Positions 43,275 through 54,020 are shown, counted from the first letter of the stretch. The stretch is DNA of 64,000 nucleotides from Alsobacter soli (GCA_945883115.1 CAMCXA010000004.1:1-64000), one strand, 5' to 3'. Translations and numbers: made by a program. The notes: a model not told the origin generated them from the sequence alone.

Positions 43275-44579
43275 TCAAAGAATAAATCTGCTCAAATCCG
43301 CATTCTTGGCCAGATCACCGATACTTTTCCGGACATACTCACCGTCAATCTCAAGCGTTTCACCGTCCCGGTCGGGCGCGGTGAAGGACACGTCGTCGAG
43401 AATGCGCTCCATTACGGTTTGGAGCCGCCGCGCACCGATATTTTCGACGGTCGAGTTCACTTTGACAGCCACTTTGGCAATCTCGTCAATCGCATCGGGC
43501 TTGAAGACAAGGGTCACGCCTTCGGTTGCCATCAGGGCAATCGATTGTTTGACGAGGCTTGCCTCGGTTTCTGTCAATATCCGGCGGAAATCCTCTTCCT
43601 TCAGAGGAGAGAGTTCAACACGGATCGGCAGGCGGCCCTGAAGCTCGGGCAGCAAATCGGACGGTTTCGAGACATGGAAGGCGCCCGAAGCGATGAAGAG
43701 GATATGATCGGTCTTTACCGCACCGTGCTTGGTGGAGACCGATGTTCCTTCGATCAGGGGAAGAAGATCACGCTGGACGCCTTCGCGGGAGACGTCTGCT
43801 CCACCGCGATTTTCACGACCGCAAATCTTGTCGATTTCGTCGAGGAACACGATGCCATTGTTCTCGACTTCGTGGATGGCCTCGTCGACAATCTGCTCCT
43901 GATCGAAAAGCTTGTCGCTTTCCTCGGTCACAAGCGGTCCATAGGCATCCTTGACCAGTATCTTTTTCGTTTTGGTGCGTTGACCCATCGCCTTGCCGAA
44001 AATGTCCCCGAGATTGACGGCACCGATAGCGCCCGACATTCCGGGCAATTCGAACATCGGGATTCCCGATGAACCGGCGGCGACCTCGATTTCGATTTCC
44101 TTATTGGCCAATTCGCCGGCGCGGAGCTTTTTGCGGAAGGACTCGCGGGTTGCAGCACTTGCCGAAGGGCCAACGAGGGCATCAAGGACGCGTTCCTCGG
44201 CGGAGAGTTCGGCGCGTGCTTTTACTTCCTTACGCTTCGAGTCTTTGACCAGCGCAATGCCGATCTCCAAGAGATCGCGGATGATCTGCTCGACATCACG
44301 ACCGACATAACCGACTTCCGTGAATTTGGTAGCCTCGACCTTGAGGAACGGTGCGCCAGCCAACCGCGCCAAACGGCGGGAGATTTCTGTCTTGCCGCAC
44401 CCTGTGGGGCCAATCATGAGGATATTCTTTGGCAAAACCTCCTCGCGCATCGCGCCTTCGAGACGGAGCCGTCTCCACCGGTTGCGCAAGGCGATGGCAA
44501 CGGCACGCTTCGCATCATGTTGACCGACAATATGGCGATCAAGCTCGGAAACGATTTCACGCGGGGAAAAATTGGTCAT
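43275..44579 (-). CDS. hslU: ATP-dependent protease ATPase subunit HslU
   Basis: HslU is the AAA+ unfoldase ring that feeds substrates to the HslV peptidase. The 434 residues show Walker [11 protein letters not shown] near 58, the GYVGRDVE pore loop, the intermediate I-domain (about 110-210), Walker [13 protein letters not shown], and the sensor/arginine regions GRLPIRVEL and [14 protein letters not shown]. The C-terminal tail docks into HslV. The ATG overlaps the hslV stop by ATGA, so the two subunits are co-translated. Confidence 0.95.
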   Translation of the reverse strand: MTNFSPREIVSELDRHIVGQHDAKRAVAIALRNRWRRLRLEGAMREEVLPKNILMIGPTGCGKTEISRRLARLAGAPFLKVEATKFTEVGYVGRDVEQIIRDLLEIGIALVKDSKRKEVKARAELSAEERVLDALVGPSASAATRESFRKKLRAGELANKEIEIEVAAGSSGIPMFELPGMSGAIGAVNLGDIFGKAMGQRTKTKKILVKDAYGPLVTEESDKLFDQEQIVDEAIHEVENNGIVFLDEIDKICGRENRGGADVSREGVQRDLLPLIEGTSVSTKHGAVKTDHILFIASGAFHVSKPSDLLPELQGRLPIRVELSPLKEEDFRRILTETEASLVKQSIALMATEGVTLVFKPDAIDEIAKVAVKVNSTVENIGARRLQTVMERILDDVSFTAPDRDGETLEIDGEYVRKSIGDLAKNADLSRFIL

Positions 44580-45142
44580 TCAGCGCCTCGCTCGTCCACA
44601 TCCAGCGATTCAATTGTGAGGGAATGGTTCGTATACACACAGATATCCGCTGCGATGCCCAGACTTTTGCGAACGATCGCTTCGGCATCCAAATCCATAT
44701 CGACCAGAGCGCGCGCGGCTGCCAAGGCATAGCCGCCGCCCGATCCGATGCCCATCACATCGCCCTCCGGCTCCAGAACGTCGCCAGTGCCTGATAAAAT
44801 CAACCCGGATGACCGATCTGCGACCAGCATCATCGCTTCAAGACGGCGCAGATACCTGTCCGTCCGCCAGTCCTTCGCCAGTTCGACGCAGGCGCGCATC
44901 AATTGACCGGGATATTGTTCAAGTTTCGATTCAAGTCGTTCAAACAGTGTGAAAGCATCGGCGGTGGCGCCTGCAAAGCCCGAAATGACCTCGCCCTTGC
45001 CCAGCCGACGAACTTTCCGGGCATTCGACTTCATCACGGTCTGGCCGAGGCTGACCTGTCCATCGCCGCCAATCACGACACGATTGCCCTTCCGAACCAT
45101 CAGGATTGTCGTCGCGCGCCATCTCTTCTCGTCATCGCTCAT
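44576..45142 (-). CDS. hslV: ATP-dependent protease peptidase subunit HslV
   Basis: HslV is a proteasome-like threonine peptidase. The short propeptide is cut to expose Thr in TTILMVRKG, with [14 protein letters not shown] and Lys in NARKVRRL as catalytic-site residues. [14 protein letters not shown] and [15 protein letters not shown] are conserved. From ATG 45142 the protein has 188 residues; a TTG four codons upstream is possible. The gene is divergent from hisB. Heat-shock control is likely for this operon in general, but I saw no convincing RpoH promoter. Confidence 0.93.
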   Translation of the reverse strand: MSDDEKRWRATTILMVRKGNRVVIGGDGQVSLGQTVMKSNARKVRRLGKGEVISGFAGATADAFTLFERLESKLEQYPGQLMRACVELAKDWRTDRYLRRLEAMMLVADRSSGLILSGTGDVLEPEGDVMGIGSGGGYALAAARALVDMDLDAEAIVRKSLGIAADICVYTNHSLTIESLDVDERGAE

Positions 45143-45343
45143 GTCAGCGTCCAAATTCTCTTTCGCTTCAGATATGTTTTTGATCAGACCTAAAACAGAT
45201 GTTTGTCAATGCGGGCAAAGAGAAACTTTGCAACAAAATTGCTTTGTTGACGATCCGTTGTGGCGCAACGGGCCTGATATTGCTAGAAGGCGTCAAGATA
45301 TCACAGGTTGGGTTCAAATATTTTCGAAGCGGGAACAGGTCTC

Positions 45344-45931
45344 ATGCGGTCGGCTTCAGTAGAACGCGAAACGGCAGAAACACAGATCAAACTTAGCCTT
45401 GCGCTCGACGGGCAGGGCGTTGGCACGATTGCAAGCGGGATCGGGTTTCTCGACCATATGTTGACGCTATTTTCGCGACATTCTTTGTTTGATCTTGACG
45501 TGTCGTGCACCGGCGATCTGCATGTAGACCAGCATCACTCGGTTGAAGATATCGGAATTGCGCTCGGAAAGGCGTTCCAGCAAGCGATTGGCGACAAAAA
45601 AGGCATTGTCCGCTATGCGGATAGCCTATTGCCGATGGACGAGACGCTGACGCGGGTTGCTGTTGATGTTTCGGGGCGGCCTTTTCTCGTGTTCAAGACC
45701 GTGTTTCCGCGGGAAAAAATCGGTGATTTTGATACAGAACTGGTTCGGGAATGGTTTCAGGCCTTTGCCATCAATGCCGGCATTACGCTTCATGTCGAAA
45801 CACTCTACGGCGAGAATGCGCACCATATTGCGGAAAGCTGCTTCAAGGGGCTGGCCCGAGCGCTTCGTCAAGCCGTCTCGATCGACCCGCGTGAGCAGGG
45901 CCGTATTCCGTCCACCAAAGGCGCTCTCTGA
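45344..45931 (+). CDS. hisB: Imidazoleglycerol-phosphate dehydratase
   Basis: HisB performs the dehydration of imidazole-glycerol phosphate in histidine synthesis. The monofunctional 195-residue form has the two metal-binding repeats [14 protein letters not shown] with [16 protein letters not shown], and [32 protein letters not shown] 45344 is chosen because GGAACAGG stands a few bases before it and the product then has the family length. It opens the his gene run hisB-DUF2628-hisH-hisA-hisF-hisE, the standard Hyphomicrobiales order. Confidence 0.95.
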   Translation: MRSASVERETAETQIKLSLALDGQGVGTIASGIGFLDHMLTLFSRHSLFDLDVSCTGDLHVDQHHSVEDIGIALGKAFQQAIGDKKGIVRYADSLLPMDETLTRVAVDVSGRPFLVFKTVFPREKIGDFDTELVREWFQAFAINAGITLHVETLYGENAHHIAESCFKGLARALRQAVSIDPREQGRIPSTKGAL

Positions 45932-45942
45932 GCGGAACCCCC

Positions 45943-46431
45943 ATGGCACTTTATTCGGTCTATCTCCCCAGCAGCGGACAAATGACGACGCAGGAAATCA
46001 TGGGTCGCGCGATTTTCATCAAGGATCGGTTTTCCTGGGGTGCGTTTTTGATTCCGCCGCTCTGGCTTGGCTACAAGCGGATTTGGCGTTGGCTTCTGGT
46101 TTACGCGCTTCTTGAAGGTCTTTTGATTGCGGGCGCGACAAATATCGCACTCAACCCCGCTCTGACTGGCATAATAAGCCTACTTATTGCCTTTTTCATT
46201 GGAATTTGCGGTCGGGAATGGTGGGGCGCTGCTCTTGAACGGCGCGGTTTTGAATTGGCCGGTATTGTTCAAGGTGGAACGCTTGAGGATGCGGAACGCC
46301 GCTTTTATGATCATTACCGCTCGGCACGGCCACGCAATCTCGTTGTGCAACCTTTCAGCGCATCCTCGTCCCAGTCGACGCGGGAGCCGGGGGTGATCGG
46401 GCTCTTTCCGGATATCAGGGGATTCCGGTGA
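45943..46431 (+). CDS. DUF2628 domain membrane protein
   Basis: This 162-residue protein has a short N-terminal cytoplasmic part, then two or three hydrophobic helices (about 33-50, 51-67 and 68-88), and a hydrophilic tail after [16 protein letters not shown]2628 proteins are regularly encoded between hisB and hisH in this order of bacteria, with no known role in histidine synthesis. It ends overlapping the hisH start (GTGA). The phrase [19 protein letters not shown] is the family's recognisable core. Confidence 0.87.
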   Translation: MALYSVYLPSSGQMTTQEIMGRAIFIKDRFSWGAFLIPPLWLGYKRIWRWLLVYALLEGLLIAGATNIALNPALTGIISLLIAFFIGICGREWWGAALERRGFELAGIVQGGTLEDAERRFYDHYRSARPRNLVVQPFSASSSQSTREPGVIGLFPDIRGFR

Positions 46432-47078
46432 AGGTTGCGATTATCGATTACGGCTCGGGCAATCTCCACTCGGCCCAAAAGGCATTCGAACGTTCCGCGA
46501 ACGAATCGGGACTCACGGCCTCAATTTCACTGACTTCCGATCCGGATCTGATTCGGAAGGCTGACCGGATCGTATTGCCCGGAGTCGGGGCTTTTGCCGA
46601 TTGTCAGGCAGGACTCACGAAAATTGTTGGGCTCATCGAGGTTTTGAACGAGAGTGTCATCCAGAAAGGAACGCCATTTCTCGGAATTTGTGTCGGCATG
46701 CAATTATTGGCCAGCCGCGGGCTCGAGCACTTCACAACTGCTGGCCTCGACTGGATCAAAGGTGACGTACAGCGCATCGAACCGAATGATCCGGCGTTGA
46801 AAATTCCGCATATGGGATGGAATACGCTTGATATCAGGCACGATCATGCCTTGTTGGCGGATATTCCGACGGGGGTGAACGGCTTGCACGCCTATTTCGT
46901 CCATTCATATCATTTTTCAGTGAAAAACCCTGACAGTCTGGTGGCGGAAACGAGTTATGGCGGGCCGATTACGGCGATTGTCGCGCAGGACAATATTGCC
47001 GGCAGCCAGTTTCATCCTGAAAAGAGCCAGAGGCTCGGGCTGGCGTTCATTGCAAACTTTCTCAGGTGGAAGCCATGA
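46428..47078 (+). CDS. hisH: Imidazole glycerol phosphate synthase, glutamine amidotransferase subunit
   Basis: HisH hydrolyses glutamine and passes ammonia to HisF. In 216 residues it shows [20 protein letters not shown], the nucleophile elbow GICVGMQLL with catalytic Cys, PHMGWN, and the His-Glu pair in SQFHPEKSQ: the full Cys-His-Glu triad. GTG 46428 overlaps the DUF2628 stop. The stop overlaps the hisA start by ATGA. Confidence 0.95.
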   Translation: MKVAIIDYGSGNLHSAQKAFERSANESGLTASISLTSDPDLIRKADRIVLPGVGAFADCQAGLTKIVGLIEVLNESVIQKGTPFLGICVGMQLLASRGLEHFTTAGLDWIKGDVQRIEPNDPALKIPHMGWNTLDIRHDHALLADIPTGVNGLHAYFVHSYHFSVKNPDSLVAETSYGGPITAIVAQDNIAGSQFHPEKSQRLGLAFIANFLRWKP

Positions 47079-47827
47079 TCCTTTTTCCGGCAATCGACCT
47101 GAAGGAAGGCCGCTGTGTACGTCTGATTCAGGGGGATATGGAGCAGGCGACGGTTTTCAATGATGATCCGGCGGATCAGGCGTTGCAATTCGAGCGAATA
47201 GGGTTCCCCTGGTTGCATATTGTCGATCTCGATGGCGCCTTTGCGGGAAAGCCGATGAATGCGACAGCGGTCGACGGGATTATTGCGGCGACAAAAAATC
47301 CGACGCAGCTCGGCGGCGGTATTCGCGATATGAAGACGGTGGCGGGTTGGCTTGAAAAAGGCGTTACCCGCGTGATTATCGGGACGGCGGCGGTGCGGGA
47401 CCCCGATTTTGTGCGGGAAGCGGCACGTGCCTTTCCGGGGCGGATCGCGGTGGGCATTGATGCGCGTGACGGGTTGGTGGCGGTTGACGGGTGGGCGCGG
47501 CTCTCCAACATCACGGCGGAAGAACTCGGCCTCCGGTTTCAGGATGCGGGTGTTTCGGCGATTATTTACACCGACATCGCGCGGGACGGGTTGCTGAAGG
47601 GGCTCAATATCGCCTCGACCTTGGCGCTTGCGGGAGCGCTTTCGATCCCGGTGATCGCATCTGGCGGATTGGCATCGATCGAGGACGTGAGACGGTTGCT
47701 TGAGCCGGATTGTGCGGTTCTCGAGGGAGCGATCTCGGGCCGGGCGCTGTATGATGGCCGTCTTGACCCTTCAGAGGCGTTGGCCCTGATTGCGGCGGCG
47801 CGGGCAAAGGGGGCGGTTCATGCTTAA
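47075..47827 (+). CDS. hisA: ProFAR isomerase
   Basis: HisA converts ProFAR to PRFAR with a TIM barrel. The 250-residue product has the catalytic Asp in [14 protein letters not shown], the barrel phosphate loops [12 protein letters not shown] and [13 protein letters not shown], and the second Asp in [22 protein letters not shown] is the C-terminal phosphate-binding motif. ATG 47075 overlaps hisH by ATGA; its 3' end overlaps hisF by eight bases. Confidence 0.95.
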   Translation: MILFPAIDLKEGRCVRLIQGDMEQATVFNDDPADQALQFERIGFPWLHIVDLDGAFAGKPMNATAVDGIIAATKNPTQLGGGIRDMKTVAGWLEKGVTRVIIGTAAVRDPDFVREAARAFPGRIAVGIDARDGLVAVDGWARLSNITAEELGLRFQDAGVSAIIYTDIARDGLLKGLNIASTLALAGALSIPVIASGGLASIEDVRRLLEPDCAVLEGAISGRALYDGRLDPSEALALIAAARAKGAVHA

Positions 47828-48596
47828 AGCGCGTGTGATCCCGTGCCTCGACGTCAAGGACGGGCGGGTTGTCAAAGGGGTGCAGTTCGTCAATCTGGTT
47901 GATGCGGGCGATCCGGTGGAAGCGGCGATTGCGTATGACGCGGCGGGTGCGGACGAATTGTGCTTTCTCGACATTACGGCCAGCCATGAGGATCGCGGTA
48001 TCTTGCTGGATGTTGTGCGCCGGACGGCGGAGGCGTGTTTCATGCCGCTCACGGTGGGCGGCGGCGTGCGCACGGTGGAAGATATCAGGGCGTTGCTATT
48101 GGCCGGAGCCGACAAGGTGTCGATCATGACGGCGGCGGTGCAGGACCGGGATTTTGTGCGGCGGGCGGCGGAGAAATTCGGCACGCAATGCATTGTGGTC
48201 GCGGTGGATGCCAAGAAAGTATCCGTGGAGGGGGAGCCCGACCGCTGGGAAGTATTCACCCATGGCGGACGGCGCGCGACCGGGATTGATGCGTGTGCCT
48301 ATGCGCGGGACGTCGCGGTTTTGGGGGCTGGCGAGATTTTGCTGACATCGATGGATCGTGACGGGACGAAAATCGGGTATGACATCGCGTTGACGCGGGC
48401 GATTGCGGATTCGGTTTCTGTACCGGTCATCGCTTCAGGGGGCGTCGGGACGCTTGAACATTTGGTCGCCGGGATCAAGGAGGGGCATGCGAGTGCTGTT
48501 CTGGCGGCGTCGATCTTCCATTTTGGCGAATTCACGATTGGCGAGGCAAAAGCGAAAATGCGTGATGCCGGATTGCCGATGAGGATCGAGACATGA
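47820..48596 (+). CDS. hisF: Imidazole glycerol phosphate synthase cyclase subunit
   Basis: HisF uses HisH-derived ammonia to form imidazole-glycerol phosphate and AICAR. It is a TIM barrel of 258 residues with catalytic Asp in [40 protein letters not shown], the Asp in [13 protein letters not shown] and the [11 protein letters not shown] phosphate site. ATG 47820 lies within the end of hisA. It is strongly biased to G on the + strand, as are its neighbours. The next gene, hisE, overlaps by ATGA. Confidence 0.95.
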   Translation: MLKARVIPCLDVKDGRVVKGVQFVNLVDAGDPVEAAIAYDAAGADELCFLDITASHEDRGILLDVVRRTAEACFMPLTVGGGVRTVEDIRALLLAGADKVSIMTAAVQDRDFVRRAAEKFGTQCIVVAVDAKKVSVEGEPDRWEVFTHGGRRATGIDACAYARDVAVLGAGEILLTSMDRDGTKIGYDIALTRAIADSVSVPVIASGGVGTLEHLVAGIKEGHASAVLAASIFHFGEFTIGEAKAKMRDAGLPMRIET

Positions 48597-48916
48597 CAGC
48601 ATTTTCTCTCTCAGACCTTGAAGAACTGATTGCGGCGCGGGCATCGGCGTCAGTGGAACACTCTTATACGGCGAAGTTGCTGGCGCGCGGGCGCTCCTAT
48701 TGCGCGCGGAAAATGGGCGAAGAGGCGGTTGAAACGGTGATCGCGGCGGTCGAGGGCGATGCCGAAGCGATCAGGAATGAAGCGGCGGATCTGCTTTTTC
48801 ATCTCTTGGTTGTGTTGAAAGCGTCGAATGTGCCACTCGACGAGGTGATGGGCGAGTTGGCGCGGCGGACGGCGCAGTCGGGACTTGAAGAAAAGGCGGC
48901 GCGGCCGCAAAGCTGA
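48593..48916 (+). CDS. hisE: Phosphoribosyl-ATP pyrophosphatase
   Basis: HisE hydrolyses phosphoribosyl-ATP to phosphoribosyl-AMP. The 107 residues form the all-alpha NTP-pyrophosphohydrolase fold with [26 protein letters not shown] (metal-binding Glu residues) and [14 protein letters not shown]. It is the separate, unfused type, as in other Hyphomicrobiales. ATG 48593 overlaps the hisF stop. coaA follows after 31 bases. Confidence 0.94.
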   Translation: MTAFSLSDLEELIAARASASVEHSYTAKLLARGRSYCARKMGEEAVETVIAAVEGDAEAIRNEAADLLFHLLVVLKASNVPLDEVMGELARRTAQSGLEEKAARPQS

Positions 48917-48947
48917 CGCACGGCCCAAGAGCATAGCGAGACTTTCG

Positions 48948-49919
48948 ATGATTTTTGACGGACGGACGACCGGATTAGACGACGATCTCTCGCCGTACCG
49001 GATTTTTTCGCGGGCGGAATGGGCGGCGTTGCGTGCAGATACGCCGATGACGCTGACCGGCGATGATCTCGTGAAGCTGCAATCGCTGAATGACCCGATT
49101 TCGCTTGAGGAAGTGGTGGCGATTTATCTGCCGCTGTCGCGTCTGTTATCGCTTTATGTTGCGGCGACGCAGGGATTGTTCAAGGCGACGCAGCGGTTTC
49201 TGCTCGCGGAGCCGGATGGCAAGGTGCCCTATGTGATCGGGCTGGCGGGTTCGGTGAGCGCTGGGAAATCGACATCTGCCCGCGTTCTCAAGGCGCTGCT
49301 CTCGCGCTGGCCGAATACGCCGAAGGTTGAGCTCGTCACGACGGACGGGTTTCTGCTCGCGAATGCGGAGCTAGAGGCGCAGGGGTTGATGAGCCGCAAG
49401 GGGTTCCCCGAAAGCTACGACACGATGGCGCTGATCCGGTTTTTGTCAGATGTGAAAGCCGGGAAGCGGCACGTCGAAGCGCCGGTCTATTCGCATCTTG
49501 TGTATGATGTCGTGCCCGGGGAGCATATCGAGATTGACCGGCCCGATATTCTGATTGTCGAAGGGTTGAATGTACTCCTGCCAAGCCATCAGCCGAAGAC
49601 GGCGAATCCACTGCCGTTTGTGTCGGATTTTTTCGACTTTTCGATCTATCTCGATGCCAATGAGGATGATCTGGAAAACTGGTATGTGAGCCGGTTTATG
49701 CGGTTGCGGGAAACGGCGTTCCGGGACCCATTATCCTATTTCCGAAAATATGCGGATATTTCAGACAAGGAAGCAACCGAGATTGCGCTCTCGCTGTGGA
49801 ACGGGATCAATCTGCCCAATCTTGAAGAGAATATCCTGCCGACGCGTGCACGTGCCGACCTTGTTTTGACGAAGGGCGGCAATCACCAGATCAAACAGGT
49901 TGCGCTCCGAAAGCTTTAA
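48948..49919 (+). CDS. coaA: Pantothenate kinase type I
   Basis: CoaA phosphorylates pantothenate, the first committed step of CoA synthesis, and is usually inhibited by CoA. The 323-residue P-loop kinase has [13 protein letters not shown], Walker [10 protein letters not shown] near residue 106, [30 protein letters not shown] and [11 protein letters not shown] 48948 is chosen because a start further back would run into hisE. The his-coaA adjacency is typical of this bacterial order. The second CoA gene of the window, coaE, lies at about 55.5 kb. Confidence 0.94.
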   Translation: MIFDGRTTGLDDDLSPYRIFSRAEWAALRADTPMTLTGDDLVKLQSLNDPISLEEVVAIYLPLSRLLSLYVAATQGLFKATQRFLLAEPDGKVPYVIGLAGSVSAGKSTSARVLKALLSRWPNTPKVELVTTDGFLLANAELEAQGLMSRKGFPESYDTMALIRFLSDVKAGKRHVEAPVYSHLVYDVVPGEHIEIDRPDILIVEGLNVLLPSHQPKTANPLPFVSDFFDFSIYLDANEDDLENWYVSRFMRLRETAFRDPLSYFRKYADISDKEATEIALSLWNGINLPNLEENILPTRARADLVLTKGGNHQIKQVALRKL

Positions 49920-49924
49920 GTGCG

Positions 49925-50938
49925 CTAGACTAACTCCGAGATCATGATTCCGCTTTGCCGAACGTGCTCGGACAGGGAGGTTTCGGGGCGGGCACCGATA
50001 TGCTGGATGATTTCAGCTGCCGCCAGACCGCCGAGGCGCGCGCAAGTTTCATGATCGATCCCGCGAGCGAGGCCGAACAGGAAGCCGGCAGCGTAAAGGT
50101 CGCCCGCGCCCGTTGTATCCACGAGCTTCTCGATGCTGCCTGCCGGAACGGCCTTGATCGCATCAGGAGTGACCACAAGCGAGCCCTGTTCGGAACGGGT
50201 GACGACGCCGAGCGCGCCCTCTTCCCTCAAAGCGGCGACCGCTGAGTCAAAGTCCGATGTTGCATAGAGGCTTTTCAGCTCGTGCTCATTGGCGAACAGG
50301 ATATCAACCTGTCGCGTGCGGAGAAGATCGCGGAATTCGTCGCGGTAGCGATCGACGCAAAAACTATCTGACAGCGTGATGGCGACGCGGCGCTCATTCT
50401 GGTGGGCCAAGGCGGCGGCCTTCCGAAAGGCGATCTTAGCTTCCGCCGGGTCCCACAAATACCCTTCCAGATAGGTGATATTGGCAGAGGCAACCGTTTC
50501 AGCGTCGATATCATCCGGTCCAAGGCCCTGACAGGCACCGAGAAACGTATTCATGGTGCGTTCGCCGTCAGGCGTCACCAGAATGAAGCTACGGGCGGTC
50601 GCAGGGCCCTCCAGCGACTGCGGTGTGTCGAAGGTCACGCCGATGGCGCGGATATCATGTGTGAAAAGCGCGCCGACCGAGTCTTGGCGGATTTTTCCGA
50701 TGAATGCAGCTGTTCCCCCCAAAGAGACAACGCCGGCAACGGTGTTGCTAGCGGAGCCGCCGGAAATGATCGTGGCCGGGCCCATTGCTTCGTAAAGCCG
50801 CTCGGCTTCGGGCTCGTCGATCAAACGCATCGACCCTTTTGCAAGGTTGTTCGAGATGAGGAAGTCATCTTCAGTCCGGGCAATCACATCAACGATCGCA
50901 TTACCGATACCCAAAACATCGTAGCGTGCATTTTTCAT
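49925..50938 (-). CDS. PfkB-family nucleoside/sugar kinase (adenosine-kinase-like)
   Basis: This ribokinase-fold kinase of 337 residues has GIGNAIVDVIA, ISGGSASNTVAG (substrate site) and VDTTGAGDLYAAGFLFG with the catalytic Asp. Alphaproteobacterial members are commonly annotated as adenosine kinase, and some act on guanosine or inosine. ATG 50938 is chosen because TGGAAG stands 8 bases before it. The gene converges on coaA with a gap of five bases. The substrate is not determined by sequence alone. Confidence 0.85.
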   Translation of the reverse strand: MKNARYDVLGIGNAIVDVIARTEDDFLISNNLAKGSMRLIDEPEAERLYEAMGPATIISGGSASNTVAGVVSLGGTAAFIGKIRQDSVGALFTHDIRAIGVTFDTPQSLEGPATARSFILVTPDGERTMNTFLGACQGLGPDDIDAETVASANITYLEGYLWDPAEAKIAFRKAAALAHQNERRVAITLSDSFCVDRYRDEFRDLLRTRQVDILFANEHELKSLYATSDFDSAVAALREEGALGVVTRSEQGSLVVTPDAIKAVPAGSIEKLVDTTGAGDLYAAGFLFGLARGIDHETCARLGGLAAAEIIQHIGARPETSLSEHVRQSGIMISELV

Positions 50939-50994
50939 ACTATTTCTTCCAGTTTTCAAATGTGATGATGCTCTGACAGCGCGGGGCCAAGGCG

Positions 50995-51366
50995 TCAAGA
51001 CCGCGTTCGTTTGCGAGCCAATTCGAGCAATGTCACATGAGCGTCCAGCTCGGCATCGGATAATTCCCCGATGGTACGGGACAACAAATTGGCAAGCAGG
51101 GTGGCTTTTTGCGAGAGGCCAGCTGTTTCAACGACGATCCGCGGGTTGGAAAGATCGGCAAGCCGCTGTAATTCATCCGCTTCATCCCAGATAATATTGA
51201 AATAATGGATCACCCGCTGAACAAAGCTCCAATTCGGCTTGCTGCGGCGACCATGTTCGAGGGCCGACAGATAGGTTGCTGAAACGCCAAGGTCCGCGGC
51301 CATATCCTTTAACAAAATGCCGCGCTCTTCTCGCAAGGTACGAAGCCGTTCGCCAAAAGGGGTCAT
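50995..51366 (-). CDS. XRE-family helix-turn-helix regulator
   Basis: This 123-residue protein has an N-terminal Cro/CI-type HTH (about 4-62: RLRTLREERGILLKDMAADLGVSATYLSALEHG) and a C-terminal helical part (about 65-120) that may dimerise. It is encoded between smr (ATGA overlap upstream) and the kinase gene. It is a DNA-binding regulator with unknown target; the context does not reveal one. Members of this short group occur beside smr-mltA in related bacteria. Confidence 0.85.
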   Translation of the reverse strand: MTPFGERLRTLREERGILLKDMAADLGVSATYLSALEHGRRSKPNWSFVQRVIHYFNIIWDEADELQRLADLSNPRIVVETAGLSQKATLLANLLSRTIGELSDAELDAHVTLLELARKRTRS

Positions 51367-51989
51367 AATGTGCTCCGATCACCATTCGGCTTCCGGATTC
51401 GGACATAAAAAGCGCCAGATCCGCCGTGTTGGCGACTGGCCTCTTCAAATCCGATAATTGCCGGTCTCAAATCGGGCATTCGAAGCCAGAGCGGCAAATT
51501 ACGGCGCAAGACGCCACGCTGATCAAAAGACGGATCATGATCAGCCAGATTGCCCTTGCCGGTGACAACCAAAACGACTTTCAACCCGTCCCGCTGTGCT
51601 TTCAGGATAAAGCTGCGCAATCTTTCATGGGCCTCGGATTGCCGCATTCCGTGCAGGTCAATCGTCGCGTCAACGGAACTGGATCCGCGCGAGAGACCGC
51701 GCCGCAATTGCCGCTCCAACGGCGCAAACGGAACTTGCGGCGCTTTTTTCGCGACAGGGGCTGACGGAAGCAATGGCGGAGCTAACTTTTCAGGAGAAAG
51801 CGATTTTACGGGTTTGGTTGGTTTCTTTTTCTCGGTCGATTGAGCAGCCGGTTTTTGACCTGCGACCACAATTGCACCGCTATCGGCCGGACTTTCCGCA
51901 ATCGGCTTTATTTTGCGAACCACAGTGGACCACAGGCGGGCCTCTTCCGCGGTCAACACACGTCTTCGCCTCCCCGATCCACTACTCAC
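51363..51989 (-). CDS. Smr-domain protein
   Basis: This 208-residue protein has a disordered, Lys/Pro/Ala-rich first half (about 15-90) and a C-terminal Smr domain (about 108-195): TIDLHGMRQSEAHERLRSF with the DLHG motif, then VVTGKGN. Smr domains are nucleases acting on DNA junctions or stalled mRNA. Stand-alone forms with a DLHG-TGKG pair can be active. Its start overlaps mltA by ATGA, and its stop overlaps the XRE gene. The biological target is unclear. Confidence 0.87.
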   Translation of the reverse strand: MSSGSGRRRRVLTAEEARLWSTVVRKIKPIAESPADSGAIVVAGQKPAAQSTEKKKPTKPVKSLSPEKLAPPLLPSAPVAKKAPQVPFAPLERQLRRGLSRGSSSVDATIDLHGMRQSEAHERLRSFILKAQRDGLKVVLVVTGKGNLADHDPSFDQRGVLRRNLPLWLRMPDLRPAIIGFEEASRQHGGSGAFYVRIRKPNGDRSTL

Positions 51990-53083
51990 AAGACCCTCGG
52001 CAACAGCACAAAAAAATCACCTTTATGGCGGATCAATCCTGCCTGACGACCGGCTTCGTCACCTGAACCGAAAAACAAATCGGCCCGTGCAGGCCCCAAA
52101 ATAGCTGATCCGGTATCCTGCGCGATCATTAATCGCTCAAAATCTTTGATTTTTCCATCCGTCTCGGGCAATTGCGCACGGATGAAAAACGGCAGGCCAT
52201 AACACCACATCGAGCGATCAATCGCGATCGACCGATGGGCGCGAAGAGGAACAGAGGCAGCACCAATCGGACCCGCTTCGGCGTTTCCGCATGGCGACAG
52301 CTCGAAAAAAATATAGGATTTATTCAGACGCATGATCCGACGCGCGTGATCAGGATTGCTTTTTAGCCATGCCTTGAACCGCTCAAGCGTCAGATCGGCA
52401 AGGGCGATATGTCCTTCGGCGACGACTACCTTGCCGATTGTGGTATAGGGATGGCCGTTTCTTCCCGCATAAGTAAGGCGCATCGAACTGCCATCGGGCA
52501 AGCGAACCCGCGCCGATCCCTGGACCTGCGCAAAAAACAGCTCGATGGGATCGGGAAGATAGAGAATTTCGAGCTTCTTTTCCGTTAAAGCGCCGTCCTC
52601 AATGGCGGCGCGGTCGAAATAGGGTACGAGGCCGTTCGATGTTTGCCGCGCGGCTGAAAGATCGGGAGCCAAAGGCGGCGGTGGCGTTTGGTGGTGAAAA
52701 GACACAAGATCGTCGGGTCGTTTCAAGACCGGCGTCGGAAACTCGCGACTTTGAGAGAGTGACCCTCGAATTTCAGGTTCGTAATAGCCGGTCAGAAAGC
52801 CCTGACCCTCGCGTGGCTTTACATGAAAGGGTTCAAAAAATGTCTCGAAATAAAGTCTCGCAGCTTCACTATTGGTCTGATCAATGGTCTGGGCGGCGCG
52901 AAAGACCTCTAACAAGCCATCAAAAATCGGTTGCGCGGGCCGCAATGGTGTCAGATTTGATAATGCCGCTTCAGCTGTCTCAAGAAAACAGGCGAAGGCT
53001 GCGGCGTGATCATCCGCATGCCATGATTCAAGATCGCGGAATGATGTCCGCTCCAAATAAGCCGAAGCGGACAAGAGCTCCAT
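51986..53083 (-). CDS. mltA: Membrane-bound lytic transglycosylase MltA-type
   Basis: MltA cleaves peptidoglycan glycan strands. The 365-residue product has the MltA domain (FLTGYYEPEIRG near residue 98; VQGSARVRLPDG; YAGRNGHPYTTIG) and the C-terminal 3D domain with three Asp (IAQDTGSAILGPARADLFFGSG). Unlike E. coli MltA, no signal peptide or lipobox is visible at the ATG chosen (53083); the sequence begins MELLSASAYLERTSF. It lies 15 bases downstream of the Tim44-like gene, in the cluster Tim44-mltA-smr-XRE. Confidence 0.88.
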   Translation of the reverse strand: MELLSASAYLERTSFRDLESWHADDHAAAFACFLETAEAALSNLTPLRPAQPIFDGLLEVFRAAQTIDQTNSEAARLYFETFFEPFHVKPREGQGFLTGYYEPEIRGSLSQSREFPTPVLKRPDDLVSFHHQTPPPPLAPDLSAARQTSNGLVPYFDRAAIEDGALTEKKLEILYLPDPIELFFAQVQGSARVRLPDGSSMRLTYAGRNGHPYTTIGKVVVAEGHIALADLTLERFKAWLKSNPDHARRIMRLNKSYIFFELSPCGNAEAGPIGAASVPLRAHRSIAIDRSMWCYGLPFFIRAQLPETDGKIKDFERLMIAQDTGSAILGPARADLFFGSGDEAGRQAGLIRHKGDFFVLLPRVL

Positions 53084-53098
53084 GGGTTTCTTCCGTGA

Positions 53099-53803
53099 TT
53101 AATCAGCCGCTTCCGTTGCGACCAATCTCCAACTTGGATCTTTACTGCCAACTTCCCGGGAGAATGTCCAAATATAGGTCACATCGGCGACTTTTTCCCG
53201 TGAGCCTTCGATGACCGCGCCGTCCTTGTCCTTGGTTGCGGTTATCAGTTTCGAAACAAATTCAACGGAGATATTCGCGATTTTGCCTTTGAGATGAACG
53301 TCCTGAATGGTCGCATTGTCCAACGAGACAAAAGTTGTTTCGACTGTTTCACCCTTTTTCTCGCGCTCGGCGATGGCGGAGACAAAGCTTTCAAACACAT
53401 CACGCGACAAGAGAGATTTCAGCATCTGCCGATCACCGGCAGCGAAGCCAAGAACAATCGATTCATAAGCGAGTTTGGCGCCTTCAATAAAGGCTTTAGC
53501 GTCAAAACCACGCTCGGCGTTGTTCAATGAATCGAGTGCTGCAGCCAATGGCGTATCGCTCTCGGCTACGCCTTTCCAGCGATTTATTGGCTCAGCCGGT
53601 TCGGAAATATCATGTTCCGCGCCTTTCGAATGATCACCTAAGGAGATGACGTTATCTTCCGGCTCGGCCTGAGCTCCAGGAAGCTTAATCTTCTTTGTCA
53701 GCGTACGCGGCGCTTCACGGTCAGGCCGAGTTCCGAGAACATTATAAAGCCGCCACCCCACGAAAGCCGCGAGAATAATAAAAACAATAATCGAGAAATC
53801 CAT
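53099..53803 (-). CDS. Tim44-like domain membrane-anchored protein
   Basis: This 234-residue protein has one N-terminal helix (DFSIIVFIILAAFVGWRLY, about 2-20), a charged linker and a C-terminal Tim44/MBA1-type domain (about 85-230; AKLAYESIVLGFAAGDRQ, YIWTFSREVGSKDPSWRLVAT). In mitochondria Tim44 links the translocase to Hsp70; bacterial homologues sit in the inner membrane with unproved roles in protein assembly. ATG 53803 is preferred over 53815 because AGGA lies 5 bases upstream. The divergent neighbour is secB, a common arrangement in Hyphomicrobiales. Confidence 0.87.
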   Translation of the reverse strand: MDFSIIVFIILAAFVGWRLYNVLGTRPDREAPRTLTKKIKLPGAQAEPEDNVISLGDHSKGAEHDISEPAEPINRWKGVAESDTPLAAALDSLNNAERGFDAKAFIEGAKLAYESIVLGFAAGDRQMLKSLLSRDVFESFVSAIAEREKKGETVETTFVSLDNATIQDVHLKGKIANISVEFVSKLITATKDKDGAVIEGSREKVADVTYIWTFSREVGSKDPSWRLVATEAAD

Positions 53804-54020
53804 ACCGTCCTGCATGATCCTACCTTTACATCGAGGTCCGCACTATCAACCTGATCGGTTGCAATATGGTATTGGTTTAAAGGAAAGAGAAGAGGTTAAT
53901 CAAGAGGCGCTGTAGAACTTGAGAAGTTGAGGCGTTCATGATACCCGCTCATCATCCCGGCAAATCAATTTTGCATTACTTCCAGCGACCTATTTACTTG
54001 GCAAGAGATTGGACACTCCT

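Noticed and set aside
44631-44639. DnaA-box-like GTATACACA
   Set aside because: 8-of-9 match but inside hslV coding sequence and isolated.
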